Made by a program: the position numbers and the translations under genes | In this document: positions 45,330 to 54,338 of the stretch, one piece after another | Layout: every line of letters starts with the position of its first letter | Position numbering within the stretch: the first letter of the stretch is position 1 | DNA from: Microcoleus vaginatus WJT46-NPBG5 | GTDB lineage: Bacteria; Cyanobacteriota; Cyanobacteriia; Cyanobacteriales; Oscillatoriaceae | Assembly: GCA_019359355.1 (NCBI GenBank) | Contig: JAHHHM010000007.1 | Coordinates: forward strand, 1 to 64,000 | Length of the DNA stretch: 64,000 bases | Direction of reading: 5' to 3' | The notes under the pieces: model-generated | The model's database searches: none | The model's input: only the letters and a program-made list of their open reading frames with translations | Told to the model about the DNA's origin: nothing

Positions 45330-45800
45330 ATGAGATTTAAAAATCGTCTGTTTTGGATTGCTGCTGCAATCAGTTTGCTTCTTGACCGGCTAACGAAAGC
45401 TTGGGTTGTGCAAAATTTTAAGCTCACAGAAACTTGGCCTCTGTGGCCCAATGTTTTTCACTTCACCTATGTCACGAATCCCGGTGCAGCGTTTAGTCTG
45501 TTCAGTCAAGGGGGTGGGTGGTTGCGCTGGCTATCTTTAGCCGTGAGTCTTATTTTAATTCTGTTAGCCGTATTTGGACCCAATCTCAATCGCTGGGAAC
45601 AGGCAGGGTATGGGTTAATTTTAGGAGGAGCGCTGGGCAACGGCATCGACCGATTTATTGCCGGTGAAGTCGTCGATTTTTTGGACTTCCGGCTAATTCA
45701 CTTTCCAGTATTTAACGTGGCAGATATTTGTATTAATCTAGGCATTGCCTGCTTGCTGATTGCCACATTCAAGCAAGCGCCGGCAGCATCTAAGGGCTAG
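45330..45800 (+). CDS. lspA: Lipoprotein signal peptidase (signal peptidase II)
   Basis: The 156-residue membrane protein has four hydrophobic helices and both catalytic Asp motifs: GNGIDRF (about residue 108) and FNVADICIN (about 131). The conserved VTNPGAAFSLF precedes them. It cleaves the signal peptide of diacylated prolipoproteins in the inner membrane. It is 85 bases downstream of bioY on the same strand, probably in the same transcription unit. A lipoprotein of the type it would process is the phospholipase-D-like gene in this window. Confidence 0.96.
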   Translation: MRFKNRLFWIAAAISLLLDRLTKAWVVQNFKLTETWPLWPNVFHFTYVTNPGAAFSLFSQGGGWLRWLSLAVSLILILLAVFGPNLNRWEQAGYGLILGGALGNGIDRFIAGEVVDFLDFRLIHFPVFNVADICINLGIACLLIATFKQAPAASKG

Positions 45801-45918
45801 GCAGAAAAAGAGAGGAAAAAAAGATTAGCATTACTGATGTTAAAGTTCTGCTAAATACTTTTTTTGGAATGGAATCTTAGGTGTTCTTGGCTGTGGAGTT
45901 GGATGTAATAGACCAAGG

Positions 45919-46599
45919 CTAGACGGGAATATCTAAAGACATCCGAATATCTTCTAAGGGCTTTTCCCATAAGCTATTCCATTCAATTCCAAAAAGTGGC
46001 TTCGCTTTTTTCCCCATTATCCATCCTTCTGTCAAGGCATCCATAATTACTTCACAAAGCTCTATCTCTTGAATTGCAGTCTTGAGGAGATTTTTAGAAA
46101 GAAGTGATAGAAATAAACGATCACGATATAATAACTGCGCCACATAAAATGCTTCTACTTTTACCTCACCCGGTTTATCTATACCACAACCTGTGACGAT
46201 ATGCCAAATGTCATGGGTTTCGGCAATATGAATATTTAAATAAGATGAGTCACTACATTCCATTTTATTAACCGGGATAGGCTTTAAATTATTCTTCAGC
46301 ATATGATCAGAATAAAGATAGCCTAACGTATTTTTAGGTAACTGATGAAGTTGAGAAAGATCAAGGTTACCTAGAAGGGGACGTTCTTTAAAAGCCCTTT
46401 CACATTGAGGGATTTGGCGAAGGAAATTCACAAGTTCCTCTAGAGTAGAAGCATCATTTAGCTGTTTAGAAAGTTTTCCAACCCCTAACACATCTCCATA
46501 AGGAGCTTTAACAAGATCTAAAAAACTGTCAAAAATTGCTGACTGCTGATCTGTATCCATTGTTTTGATTGATGGGTTAGAAGTGTCTAGAATATTCAT
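45919..46599 (-). CDS. Coq4 family protein
   Basis: The 226-residue protein has the Coq4 signature HDIWHIVTGCGIDKPGEVKV (HDxxH followed by a Glu further on, about residues 126-145), expected to bind zinc, and the upstream pattern YLYSDHMLKNNL. Coq4 is required for ubiquinone synthesis in eukaryotes and some bacteria. Cyanobacteria make plastoquinone instead, so the role here is unknown but may concern quinone metabolism. It is a lone gene convergent with lspA. Confidence 0.9.
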   Translation of the reverse strand: MNILDTSNPSIKTMDTDQQSAIFDSFLDLVKAPYGDVLGVGKLSKQLNDASTLEELVNFLRQIPQCERAFKERPLLGNLDLSQLHQLPKNTLGYLYSDHMLKNNLKPIPVNKMECSDSSYLNIHIAETHDIWHIVTGCGIDKPGEVKVEAFYVAQLLYRDRLFLSLLSKNLLKTAIQEIELCEVIMDALTEGWIMGKKAKPLFGIEWNSLWEKPLEDIRMSLDIPV

Positions 46600-47448
46600 A
46601 CTAACTTAGATGATTACTGTTAAATCTGTAAACAGTGTTAATTTTAATGGCTAAGAAGGAAATTGACTCTATCCAGGAGATGGGGAAAATACCTGTACTT
46701 TTGGCTAGATAAAAGTCTGCACTAAATCAGAGCATTGGGGAAAGGATAATGCTGTTTGAGCCAAAATGAAACAATTAATGCGCCCCTCCTCAGCTTGGAA
46801 ATGAAGAGTCCAAAGTGTAGCCCAACTGAGGCATCCAAGAACGGTCATCTGTTAACCCCAAACAGGCCAATGTTTTGGCATGAACAATTGAGAACCGCAG
46901 TAGCAAAACCTTTAAGTCCTTGTGGGGCATTGTCAAATGCTAGTAATACTTTTTTTATCTAACAGACGGTTGGTCGGTAAACTCCAAGTTGATTGAACAA
47001 GGAGATCACCGGCTCAGCAAGACCTATAGGACTCGTGTAGAAAGAGAAAACACAAGGCTGAGGCATTATCTGAGTCCTTGACCTGGCAAAACGCTGTGCT
47101 ACTCCAAGTCGTTTGAATGCTGAAGTGTTCACTGCGTTTACTGCTGCACTATTTGAAGTATCAAACAGTCCCTCTGCCGGCTTAAATTATTACTCTATAA
47201 GCACCGCCGAAAAATTTTTATCATAGGTGTGGGCGAAAAGGCGATGGGGAGTCTACCGTGAAAAGTGAGAATTCCTGTCTTCGCCGGCTGAGAGTATTAA
47301 AATCGGTTGAAGAAGCCGGCATATTGAAAAGCGCTTCGGGAAAGGCCCAATCGCGCAGTGTAGTGTCTGCAAAACAGATATTAACGCTCTTACGCCAGCT
47401 TTCCCCCACCTCGCCAACCCATTCCAGACCCACCTGTGTAAATTGCCA
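46600..47448. other. 849-base region without a gene between the Coq4 and PBP genes
   Basis: A direct repeat is present: ACTCCAAGTTGATTGAA at 46981 and ACTCCAAGTCGTTTGAA at 47101, exactly 120 bases apart with two differences. Short frames (for example 46756-46962) look like chance. The region presumably holds the promoters of both divergent genes and possibly an uncharacterised RNA. Confidence 0.4.
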
Positions 47449-49722
47449 ATGACTCCTCCTCAGCCTCCCCAACAGCCTAAAACCATCCTCAGCGTCCTGA
47501 CTCAAGCGGTGCAAACCGTTGCTAAAGTTAATTTTGGCCAACTGGCGCTCAAACCCAATGCCAGAGTCGCTGAACTCTGGGTTCAGGATGCCGGTGCGGC
47601 GCAGGCTGAGAAGTATCCCCTATTAGGCGAACGCTACCTTCTGGGGCGCAGTTCCAAATCGAGCGATATTGTCGTCCGCAACCCTGTTGTCAGCCAGACG
47701 CATCTATCCTTGTCGCGCGATAGCAGCAAGCCCAATGCCGCTTTCGTAATTAGAGATGAAAATTCTACGAACGGCATTTATCGGGGCAAGCGCAGGATCA
47801 CCGAAATGCCTTTGCGTCATGGCGATGTGTTTACACTAGGGCCGCCTGAACTGGCTGATGCGGTGCAGATTAAATATATCGATCCGCCACCCTGGTACGT
47901 CAATGCATTTCGCTACAGCCTTTACGGTGCAGGTGGGCTGACTGCATTGACGGTGTTGTGGGTGGGTGTTGAGTGGCAAAAATTCCGAGTACGGCCTTTG
48001 CCAACCTCTATACAAGGGCCGGTGGTCGTTTACGCGCGTGATGACCAAACGCCCCTACGCCCTCCTTTTAATAACGCTCACCGAGAACAGCGCCGGCTAT
48101 CAGACTTTTCTCGTTACCTGCCAATGGCGGTGGTTGCTTCTGAGGATAGCCGGTATTATTGGCACGTTGGGGTCGATCCGCTCGGCATTTTGCGGGCTGT
48201 AGTGGCGAATGTGCGTGGGGGTGGTATTCGTGAGGGGGCTAGTACCCTTACTCAGCAGTTGGCGCGAAGTTTATATCGAGACTATGTGGGAACGGAAGAT
48301 TCGGGAGGTCGTAAGCTGCGGGAGGCTGTCGTCGCCCTGAAGTTGGAGACGTTTTACAGCAAGGATGCTCTGCTGTTAACTTATCTAAACCGGGTGTTTT
48401 TAGGGATTGACTTGTATGGGTTTGAAGATGCGGCACAGTTCTACTTCGGCAAGTCGTCAAAGGATTTAACGCTTTCAGAGGCGGCGACGCTGGTGGGAAT
48501 TTTACCGGCTCCCAACAGTTTTAACCCGGTTCAAAATTACCAGTTGGCGGTAAAATATCGCGATGGCGTTCTCTACCGGATGCGTGCCCTTGGCATGATC
48601 AGCCAAGAGGAGGCTGATCGGGCGCGGCGATCTCGAATTGAAATTAACCCCAGAGCTCGCGAAGTTTTAGAAAGTACAATCGCCCCCTATTTCTACAGTC
48701 ATGTCTTTACTGAACTCGAGGAATTGCTGGGAGATCAGCTGGCGCGAGAAGGTAATTTTATTGTTGAAACCGGCCTTGATATTACCCTCCAACGACAGGC
48801 AGAGGCGTCCTTACGCAATACGGTGAACACTGCCGGCGCAGCCTATAACTTTTCTCAAGGGGCAATGGTTACGCTCGATTCTAGCAACGGCCAAGTTGTC
48901 GCCCTCACCGGCGGCGTAGACTACAGAGAAAGTCAGTTTAATCGTGCAACTCAAGGTCTGCGGCAGCCTGGATCGACGTTCAAAATCTTTGCTTACACTG
49001 CTGCGCTTGAGGCGGGTATCCCGCCAGAAAAGGCTTATTCCTGTGCGCCGGTAGACTGGGCCGGCCAATCCTTTGACGGCTGCGGTGGCGGCAGTTTAGA
49101 TATGTACACCGGCCTTGCGCGTTCAGCAAATGCGGTTGCTCTGCGAGTCGCGCAGGATGTGGGTTTGGATGGGGTGATACAGATGGCCCGCCGCATGGGA
49201 ATCAAATCTAAACTCGATCCGGTGCCGGCGTTGGTGCTGGGCCAAAGTGAAGTGACGGTGCTGGAGCTGACCGGCGCATTTGGTGTGCTGGCCAATGGTG
49301 GGGTGCGGCACCAGCCTCACACGATTAAGCGCATTCTCGATAGCAGTGACTGCACCGATCCCAAAAACCCGGCAACCTGTCGGTGTATTTATTCTTACTC
49401 AGCAGACGCACAATGTGAGTCACGGGGGGAAGGTGGCGTTCAAGCGATCTCGCCTGAAGTGGCAGACACGATGACGGTTCTGATGCAAGGGGTTGTAGCA
49501 CCAGGGGGTACAGGACGCAGCGCCTCGATTGGACTGGGAGAGGAGGCGGGTAAAACCGGCACTACCAACGATAATGTGGATCTGTGGTTTGTGGGTTACG
49601 TTCCCAGCCGGCAACTGGTGACGGGCATTTGGTTGGGCAATGACGATAATACTCCGACTGCCGGTAGTAGTGCTCAAGCGGCGCAGCTATGGGGCGATTA
49701 CATGAACCGAGGGACGCGTTAG
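47449..49722 (+). CDS. Class A penicillin-binding protein with N-terminal FHA domain
   Basis: An FHA domain comes first (about residues 60-130; YLLGRSSKSSDIVVRNP, then SQTHLSL), followed by a transmembrane helix at about 152-172. The GT51 transglycosylase has its catalytic Glu in VASEDSRYYWHVGVDP, with EGASTLTQQLARSLYRDY downstream. The transpeptidase has the SxxK motif in GSTFKIF, SAN in ARSANAVALRVA and KTG in EAGKTGTTND. It polymerises and crosslinks peptidoglycan. The cytoplasmic FHA domain should bind phosphothreonine, suggesting control by Ser/Thr kinases. The ATG at 47449 is preferred over the TTG six bases upstream. Confidence 0.95.
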   Translation: MTPPQPPQQPKTILSVLTQAVQTVAKVNFGQLALKPNARVAELWVQDAGAAQAEKYPLLGERYLLGRSSKSSDIVVRNPVVSQTHLSLSRDSSKPNAAFVIRDENSTNGIYRGKRRITEMPLRHGDVFTLGPPELADAVQIKYIDPPPWYVNAFRYSLYGAGGLTALTVLWVGVEWQKFRVRPLPTSIQGPVVVYARDDQTPLRPPFNNAHREQRRLSDFSRYLPMAVVASEDSRYYWHVGVDPLGILRAVVANVRGGGIREGASTLTQQLARSLYRDYVGTEDSGGRKLREAVVALKLETFYSKDALLLTYLNRVFLGIDLYGFEDAAQFYFGKSSKDLTLSEAATLVGILPAPNSFNPVQNYQLAVKYRDGVLYRMRALGMISQEEADRARRSRIEINPRAREVLESTIAPYFYSHVFTELEELLGDQLAREGNFIVETGLDITLQRQAEASLRNTVNTAGAAYNFSQGAMVTLDSSNGQVVALTGGVDYRESQFNRATQGLRQPGSTFKIFAYTAALEAGIPPEKAYSCAPVDWAGQSFDGCGGGSLDMYTGLARSANAVALRVAQDVGLDGVIQMARRMGIKSKLDPVPALVLGQSEVTVLELTGAFGVLANGGVRHQPHTIKRILDSSDCTDPKNPATCRCIYSYSADAQCESRGEGGVQAISPEVADTMTVLMQGVVAPGGTGRSASIGLGEEAGKTGTTNDNVDLWFVGYVPSRQLVTGIWLGNDDNTPTAGSSAQAAQLWGDYMNRGTR

Positions 49723-49803
49723 TTTGTGAGTTTTTAGCAGATGCAGGAGAGCATTTTTGCGAGGAGGGCCGGCATCAGGAGAGTTTGTCTGTTGAGAGTA
49801 GAG

Positions 49804-49919
49804 TTCTTGCAAAAGTCTTTTTTTAACCACAGATGATAGCACAGCGTATTGTTATACATATAGGGATGGCTTCACGGCTGTGTTGCAAATAAGTTGGCAA
49901 TTTAAGACTTTTGCAAGAA
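49804..49919. mobile_element. Candidate MITE with 16-bp terminal inverted repeats
   Basis: TTCTTGCAAAAGTCTT (49804-49819) and its exact complement AAGACTTTTGCAAGAA (49904-49919) bound a 116-base, non-coding, partly self-complementary segment (inner CACAGC and GCTGTG arms). It lies between the convergent PBP and DUF937 genes. It could be a miniature inverted-repeat element or a fold-back terminator. A target-site duplication is not obvious. Confidence 0.5.
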
Positions 49920-49926
49920 GTTGAAT

Positions 49927-50460
49927 CTAGCGATTGCCTTGACCGAGATGGCGTCCCGCTAACTGCAAGGCGTCTGCGATATCTACATCTCCATCCATAT
50001 CGGCATCTAAAAAGTTATTCAGGACTGGGTTTTGTCCTTGCTGTGGATTTTGGACGTTCGATCCTGTTTTGAGGAAGTTAAGAACGATTGGGATTAACAT
50101 CGGCAGCATCATTTGGATGGTTTGTGCGTTTAATCCAGTTCTTTGGGCGACTTCTTGAATAATATGCCCTTGCATTTGGGGGGGGAACAATGCCTGAACT
50201 GCTTGGTTGTTGGGTGTTGTACCGCCGTATTGATTGACAATTGCTTGCGCTTGTGCAGGGCCGGCGGTGGTACGTTGTTGCTGTAAGGCAGATCGCACGT
50301 AGTTGCCGACCATTGATAAGGCCATTTGGGTTGCGCCCGGATCGGCACCGTAGTTGCTTCCTAGCTGTTCTACGGTTCCCAAAATACCACCTAGTTGGTT
50401 GGGATTCGCTTGTTGATTGGGATCGCCGATGGCATTTAAGATTTGGTCAAAAAGTCCCAT
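49927..50460 (-). CDS. DUF937 family protein with C-terminal EF-hand/dockerin-like loop
   Basis: The 177-residue protein starts MGLFDQILNAIGDPNQQAN, and its body matches DUF937: a helical region with QLGGILGTVEQLGSNYGADP and TQMALSMVGNYVRSALQQ. The C-terminus has a DxDxDGDxD loop (DADMDGDVDIADAL) typical of a calcium-binding EF-hand or dockerin. There is no signal peptide. The family's role is unknown. The gene is convergent with the PBP gene and ends eight bases from the candidate MITE. Confidence 0.85.
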   Translation of the reverse strand: MGLFDQILNAIGDPNQQANPNQLGGILGTVEQLGSNYGADPGATQMALSMVGNYVRSALQQQRTTAGPAQAQAIVNQYGGTTPNNQAVQALFPPQMQGHIIQEVAQRTGLNAQTIQMMLPMLIPIVLNFLKTGSNVQNPQQGQNPVLNNFLDADMDGDVDIADALQLAGRHLGQGNR

Positions 50461-50735
50461 GATGTTTTACTCCAAAATGATCAAAAAGATCCACTCAGAC
50501 GCAGCTCAAGCACTAATTTGTAGGGGCGATGCTTTGTTAGGAATTGACTGATAGTGCTGTTGAAATGAGTGCACCGAAATGGTTGGGCTAGTTGCCGATT
50601 TAATCAGTTATTCCTTCGCTGATACTTTTTCTAGGATAAAACACCTGCGAGAATTGCCATCTAGCTTTAGACTCAACACAATCAGAGGAGACTAAGATCG
50701 TAAGCATCTGACCTACCCTTTTGCTGCTGCTGTCC

Positions 50736-52388
50736 ATGCCTCTGTCGCGCCTGTTAACACTCATTGCCGGCCTCACTTTCATCCTGGGGTTAATGCTGTG
50801 GTTGATTAATTCCCTTTACCGGCTGTACATCCAAGTTGCTTTTTCAACCCCGTTTCTGGCAAATCTGCTGCTGTTGCTGCTGATTGTGCTGCTGGTGGTT
50901 TTAATTACCGCCTTGGTGTACTATCTGCGCCTGTTTCAGCCGGCCAAAAAGCGAAAAACCGGCAGGCGCAAGCCAAGACCAAAAGTTCCGGTGCAAAAGT
51001 CTGAGGCGGCTGAGGAAACCTTAAAAGCGGTTCGCCAGCAGGTTGATCAAATTCAAGACGAGGTAGCTAAGCAGGCATTAATCAGCCGATCGCGAGAAAT
51101 TGAGACTTATTTATCGCGGGGGGATTTGCAGGTGGTGGTGTTTGGGACGGGGAGTGCCGGCAAAACTTCCCTGGTCAATGCTTTAATGGGGCGGATGGTG
51201 GGGCGAGTTTCTGCACCGATGGGGACAACGGAAGTCGGGGAAACTTACAGCCTGAAATTGAAAGGATTGGATCGTGAGATTTTAGTAACCGATACGCCGG
51301 GAATTTTAGAAGCGGGAATTGCCGGCACTCAGCGAGAAGAATTGGCACGACAATTGGCGACGGAAGCCGATTTGCTCTTGTTTGTGGTGGATAATGACTT
51401 GCGAAAGTCGGAATACAATCCTTTGCGGGCTTTAGCAGAGATTGGCAAACGTTCTATCGTCGTTCTCAATAAAACGGATCTTTATCCAGAACAAGACCGA
51501 GAAGCCATTTTAGCGAGATTGCGAGAGCGAGTGCGGGGATTTGTGGCGGCAATGGATGTAGTGGCGATTGCTGCCAATCCTCAAGCCGTGGAACTGGAAA
51601 ATGGGCAAATCTTAGAACCTGATCCCGATATTATGCCTTTAATTCGCCGCATGGCAGCGATTTTACGCGCTGAGGGGGAAGATTTGGTTGCAGATAATAT
51701 TCTGTTGCAATCCCAGCGCTTAGGAGAAGAAGCGCGACGGCTAATTGACGCGCAGCGCCGCCGGCAAGCTGAGAAAATTGTGGAACGGTTTCAGTGGATC
51801 GGTGCCGGTGTAATTGCAGTAACACCTTTGCCGGTGGTTGATTTGCTGGCAACGGCGGCGGTTAATGCCCAAATGGTGGTAGAAATCGGCAGAATTTACG
51901 GTTCTTACCTTGATATGGAAAATGGCCGGGAATTGGCGCTATCTCTGGCTAAAACTCTGGCGAGTTTGGGAATTGTTAAGGGCGCAACAAATTTGGTGTC
52001 TACAGCACTGCAAATGAATGTGGGCACACTTATCGTTGGCAAGGCCATTCAAGGGGTGACGGCGGCTTATCTAACACGAATTGCCGGCAAAAGTTTTATT
52101 GAGTATTTCCGCCACGATCAAGATTGGGGGGATGGCGGGATTACTGAGGTAGTGCAGCGACAATTCCAGCTCAATCGCAAGGATGAGTTTGTTAAGGCAT
52201 TTATTAAGGATGCGATCGCTAAGGTCGTCGAACCGTTGAAGGTGCTTTCGCCTCAGCCAGAGGAGGAGGAAGAAGAAGAGTTGGAATATGAAGAGGAAGA
52301 ACAAAATCGCCGGCAGCCTAATTGGGATGAACCCAACCAAAGTGAATCTGATTGGGATGAACCTAGACAACGCCGGGATGATTGGTAG
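50736..52388 (+). CDS. Membrane-associated GTPase with DUF697 (YcjF-like) domain
   Basis: From the ATG at 50736 (the frame opens at a TTG 15 bases before) the order is two N-terminal hydrophobic helices (about residues 6-28 and 42-65), then a GTPase domain with G1 GTGSAGKTSLVNAL (about 137-150), G3 DTPGI and G4 NKTD. A DUF697-like C-terminal helical domain follows (FQWIGAGVIAVTPLPVVDLL). The last 40 residues are very acidic with repeated NWDEP/DWDEP. It is expected at the cytoplasmic membrane; its function is not established. It is followed by a phosphoribulokinase-like gene. Confidence 0.92.
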   Translation: MPLSRLLTLIAGLTFILGLMLWLINSLYRLYIQVAFSTPFLANLLLLLLIVLLVVLITALVYYLRLFQPAKKRKTGRRKPRPKVPVQKSEAAEETLKAVRQQVDQIQDEVAKQALISRSREIETYLSRGDLQVVVFGTGSAGKTSLVNALMGRMVGRVSAPMGTTEVGETYSLKLKGLDREILVTDTPGILEAGIAGTQREELARQLATEADLLLFVVDNDLRKSEYNPLRALAEIGKRSIVVLNKTDLYPEQDREAILARLRERVRGFVAAMDVVAIAANPQAVELENGQILEPDPDIMPLIRRMAAILRAEGEDLVADNILLQSQRLGEEARRLIDAQRRRQAEKIVERFQWIGAGVIAVTPLPVVDLLATAAVNAQMVVEIGRIYGSYLDMENGRELALSLAKTLASLGIVKGATNLVSTALQMNVGTLIVGKAIQGVTAAYLTRIAGKSFIEYFRHDQDWGDGGITEVVQRQFQLNRKDEFVKAFIKDAIAKVVEPLKVLSPQPEEEEEEELEYEEEEQNRRQPNWDEPNQSESDWDEPRQRRDDW

Positions 52389-52498
52389 GATGCCGATGTG
52401 TTTTTTCTGGTGGCTTCTTTATTTTTGTTACTTTTTCAATGATCCCCATCATTTCCTCGTAAAATTGTGCCAAAAGAATTTTGGAACGAAGAGGAACT

Positions 52499-53470
52499 AT
52501 GAGCCAACGCCCCATTATCCTTGGCATCGTTGGCGACAGCGCTGCCGGTAAAACAACGCTCACTAAAGGGATTGCTCAAGTGTTGGGTCCTGAGAATGTA
52601 ACGGTGATCTGTACCGATGATTATCACCGCTACGACCGCAAGCAGCGTGCAGAAATAGGCATTACGGCACTGCACCCGGATTGCAATTACCTTGATATCA
52701 TTCAGCAGCACTTGAATTTGCTGCGAGCCGGTGAATCAATTCTCAAGCCGATTTACAACCACAAAACGGGGACTTTCGATGCACCAGAATACATCAAGCC
52801 CAGCAAATTTGTGATTGTTGAAGGGTTGCTTGGTTATTCAACCCTTAGAGCGCGAGACGCTTATGATGTGAAAGTGTATCTGGCCCCGCCAGAATCATTA
52901 CGGGCGAAGTGGAAAGTCAAGCGCGATACGATGAAGCGAGGCTATACGCCAGAACAGGTGCTTGCGGAAATCGAAAAACGTGAACCCGACTCAGAGGCTT
53001 TTATCCGTCCTCAGCGCCAATGGGCGGATGTGGTCGTCAGTTTTTATCCGCCAAGCGAAGGATCTGAGGAAGATGCCTCCCATTTAAATGTGCGTTTGGT
53101 TCTCAGACCAACGATTCCGCACCCGGATCTGCTTAAGGTTATTGATGAAAGCCAAGATGAGCCTACACCGGCAATCCGCTTGGAGTTGGATCGCGATATG
53201 GGCAAGCCGGTTGATGTTTTGGAAGTTGATAACCATGCAACTGCTGAACAGGTAAACAAGTTAGAGCGCATTTTATGTCACGAAATGCCAGACTTGTTAC
53301 CCTACTGCGGGTTGAATATTAACCCAGAAATTGGCAAACTCGTCGGTACAACGGGTGAAATGCTACAGAGTTATCCCTTAGCAATTACACAGTTATTAAT
53401 TGCTTATCATATGCTCAAGGCTGTTCACTTAGACTCTACGAAGACAGTACCGCAAAGCGCTCTCTCTTAG
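52499..53470 (+). CDS. Phosphoribulokinase-like kinase, divergent paralogue
   Basis: The ATG at 52499 has a clear RBS (GAGGAA) and gives 323 residues. The protein shares the phosphoribulokinase/uridine kinase layout: P-loop GDSAAGKTTL (residues 12-21), VICTDDYHRYDRKQR, LKPIYNHKTGTFDAPE and the catalytic-type YTPEQVLAEIEKREPD with RPQRQWADVVV. The classical cyanobacterial PRK has a Cys in the P-loop (GDSGCGKST); here it is Ala. Cys38 remains, and two more Cys sit at 260 and 270. It may be a second kinase of unknown sugar or nucleoside specificity rather than the Calvin-cycle enzyme. Confidence 0.85.
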   Translation: MSQRPIILGIVGDSAAGKTTLTKGIAQVLGPENVTVICTDDYHRYDRKQRAEIGITALHPDCNYLDIIQQHLNLLRAGESILKPIYNHKTGTFDAPEYIKPSKFVIVEGLLGYSTLRARDAYDVKVYLAPPESLRAKWKVKRDTMKRGYTPEQVLAEIEKREPDSEAFIRPQRQWADVVVSFYPPSEGSEEDASHLNVRLVLRPTIPHPDLLKVIDESQDEPTPAIRLELDRDMGKPVDVLEVDNHATAEQVNKLERILCHEMPDLLPYCGLNINPEIGKLVGTTGEMLQSYPLAITQLLIAYHMLKAVHLDSTKTVPQSALS

Positions 53471-53488
53471 AATTAGGACGTTGGCCGG

Positions 53489-54049
53489 CTATCCTAAGAC
53501 TTGGTCTACGGTTAGCGAAATCTCAGGAAACGCTTGCGGGGAAAGGCTTTGTCCCCGCCGGCACTCTTGAATATTCTGATAGCCGGCTGCTGTTGGTTGC
53601 CGGTAAATTTCGATTAATTGTTCATTAATATTGACTAGCCAAATTTCAAAAATTCCGCTGCCGGCATACAGTGGAATTTTAAGTTGCCGGTCTGATTCTA
53701 CAGTGGTGTCTGCGACTTCTACGATTAAGAAAATATCTTTTGGCTGAGGATGGCCGGCTTCATAAAAATCAGATCGCGGTTGCAGTAATGCGATGTCCGG
53801 TTGTGGTTCTGATTGATCGCTTAATTCCACTGGATTGTGAACTGAAACAATACTATTGTTGCCCAACCATTGAGAGAAAAGTCTAATCAATCGCTTCACA
53901 CACGCTGCATGGCGCGGGCTTATAGGCAACATCTGAACAATCATGCCATCGATTAGTTCTACCCGCTCATCTTCTGTGAGAATACCTGCCTCAGCCATCC
54001 GGTGATACTCTTCAACTGTGAATTGCCGCCTGAGTAATTGCACAGACAT
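53489..54049 (-). CDS. Uma2 family endonuclease (DUF820)
   Basis: From the ATG at 54049 (with GAGGGA upstream; a TTG start at 54073 is less likely) the protein is about 186 residues. It carries the Uma2 core: EPQPDIALLQP, IFLIVEVADTTVESDR and the following Lys region KIPLYAGSGIFEIWLVNI. No coiled-coil tail is present, unlike the other Uma2 gene in this window. The gene converges on the kinase gene, with only 18 bases between stops. Confidence 0.92.
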   Translation of the reverse strand: MSVQLLRRQFTVEEYHRMAEAGILTEDERVELIDGMIVQMLPISPRHAACVKRLIRLFSQWLGNNSIVSVHNPVELSDQSEPQPDIALLQPRSDFYEAGHPQPKDIFLIVEVADTTVESDRQLKIPLYAGSGIFEIWLVNINEQLIEIYRQPTAAGYQNIQECRRGQSLSPQAFPEISLTVDQVLG

Positions 54050-54338
54050 CTCAATTTCCCTCGTTTCATACAAGCCGGCTCACTCTCATTATGCTTTAAC
54101 AGGCCAATGACAATACAACGCGTTAATCATACCCAATCCGGTTCCAATAGGGTTCATACAAAGCCAAAGATATTGCGTTCTCCCAGAAGAGATGAGAGAA
54201 GAATACAAAATCTCATGGCACCGGGCTTTGGCGCGATTACACCAATGACTATTTGTGAAGAAGTTGAAAAGATTTTTACATAACCTCCCCAACATGGGAG
54301 ATATATGTAAACAGTTCACTAACCCATTGATTGAGACT

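Noticed and set aside
46756-46962. 68-codon frame between the Coq4 and PBP genes
   Set aside because: It starts with a TTG without a ribosome-binding site, has no recognisable motif and an amino-acid make-up like chance translation.
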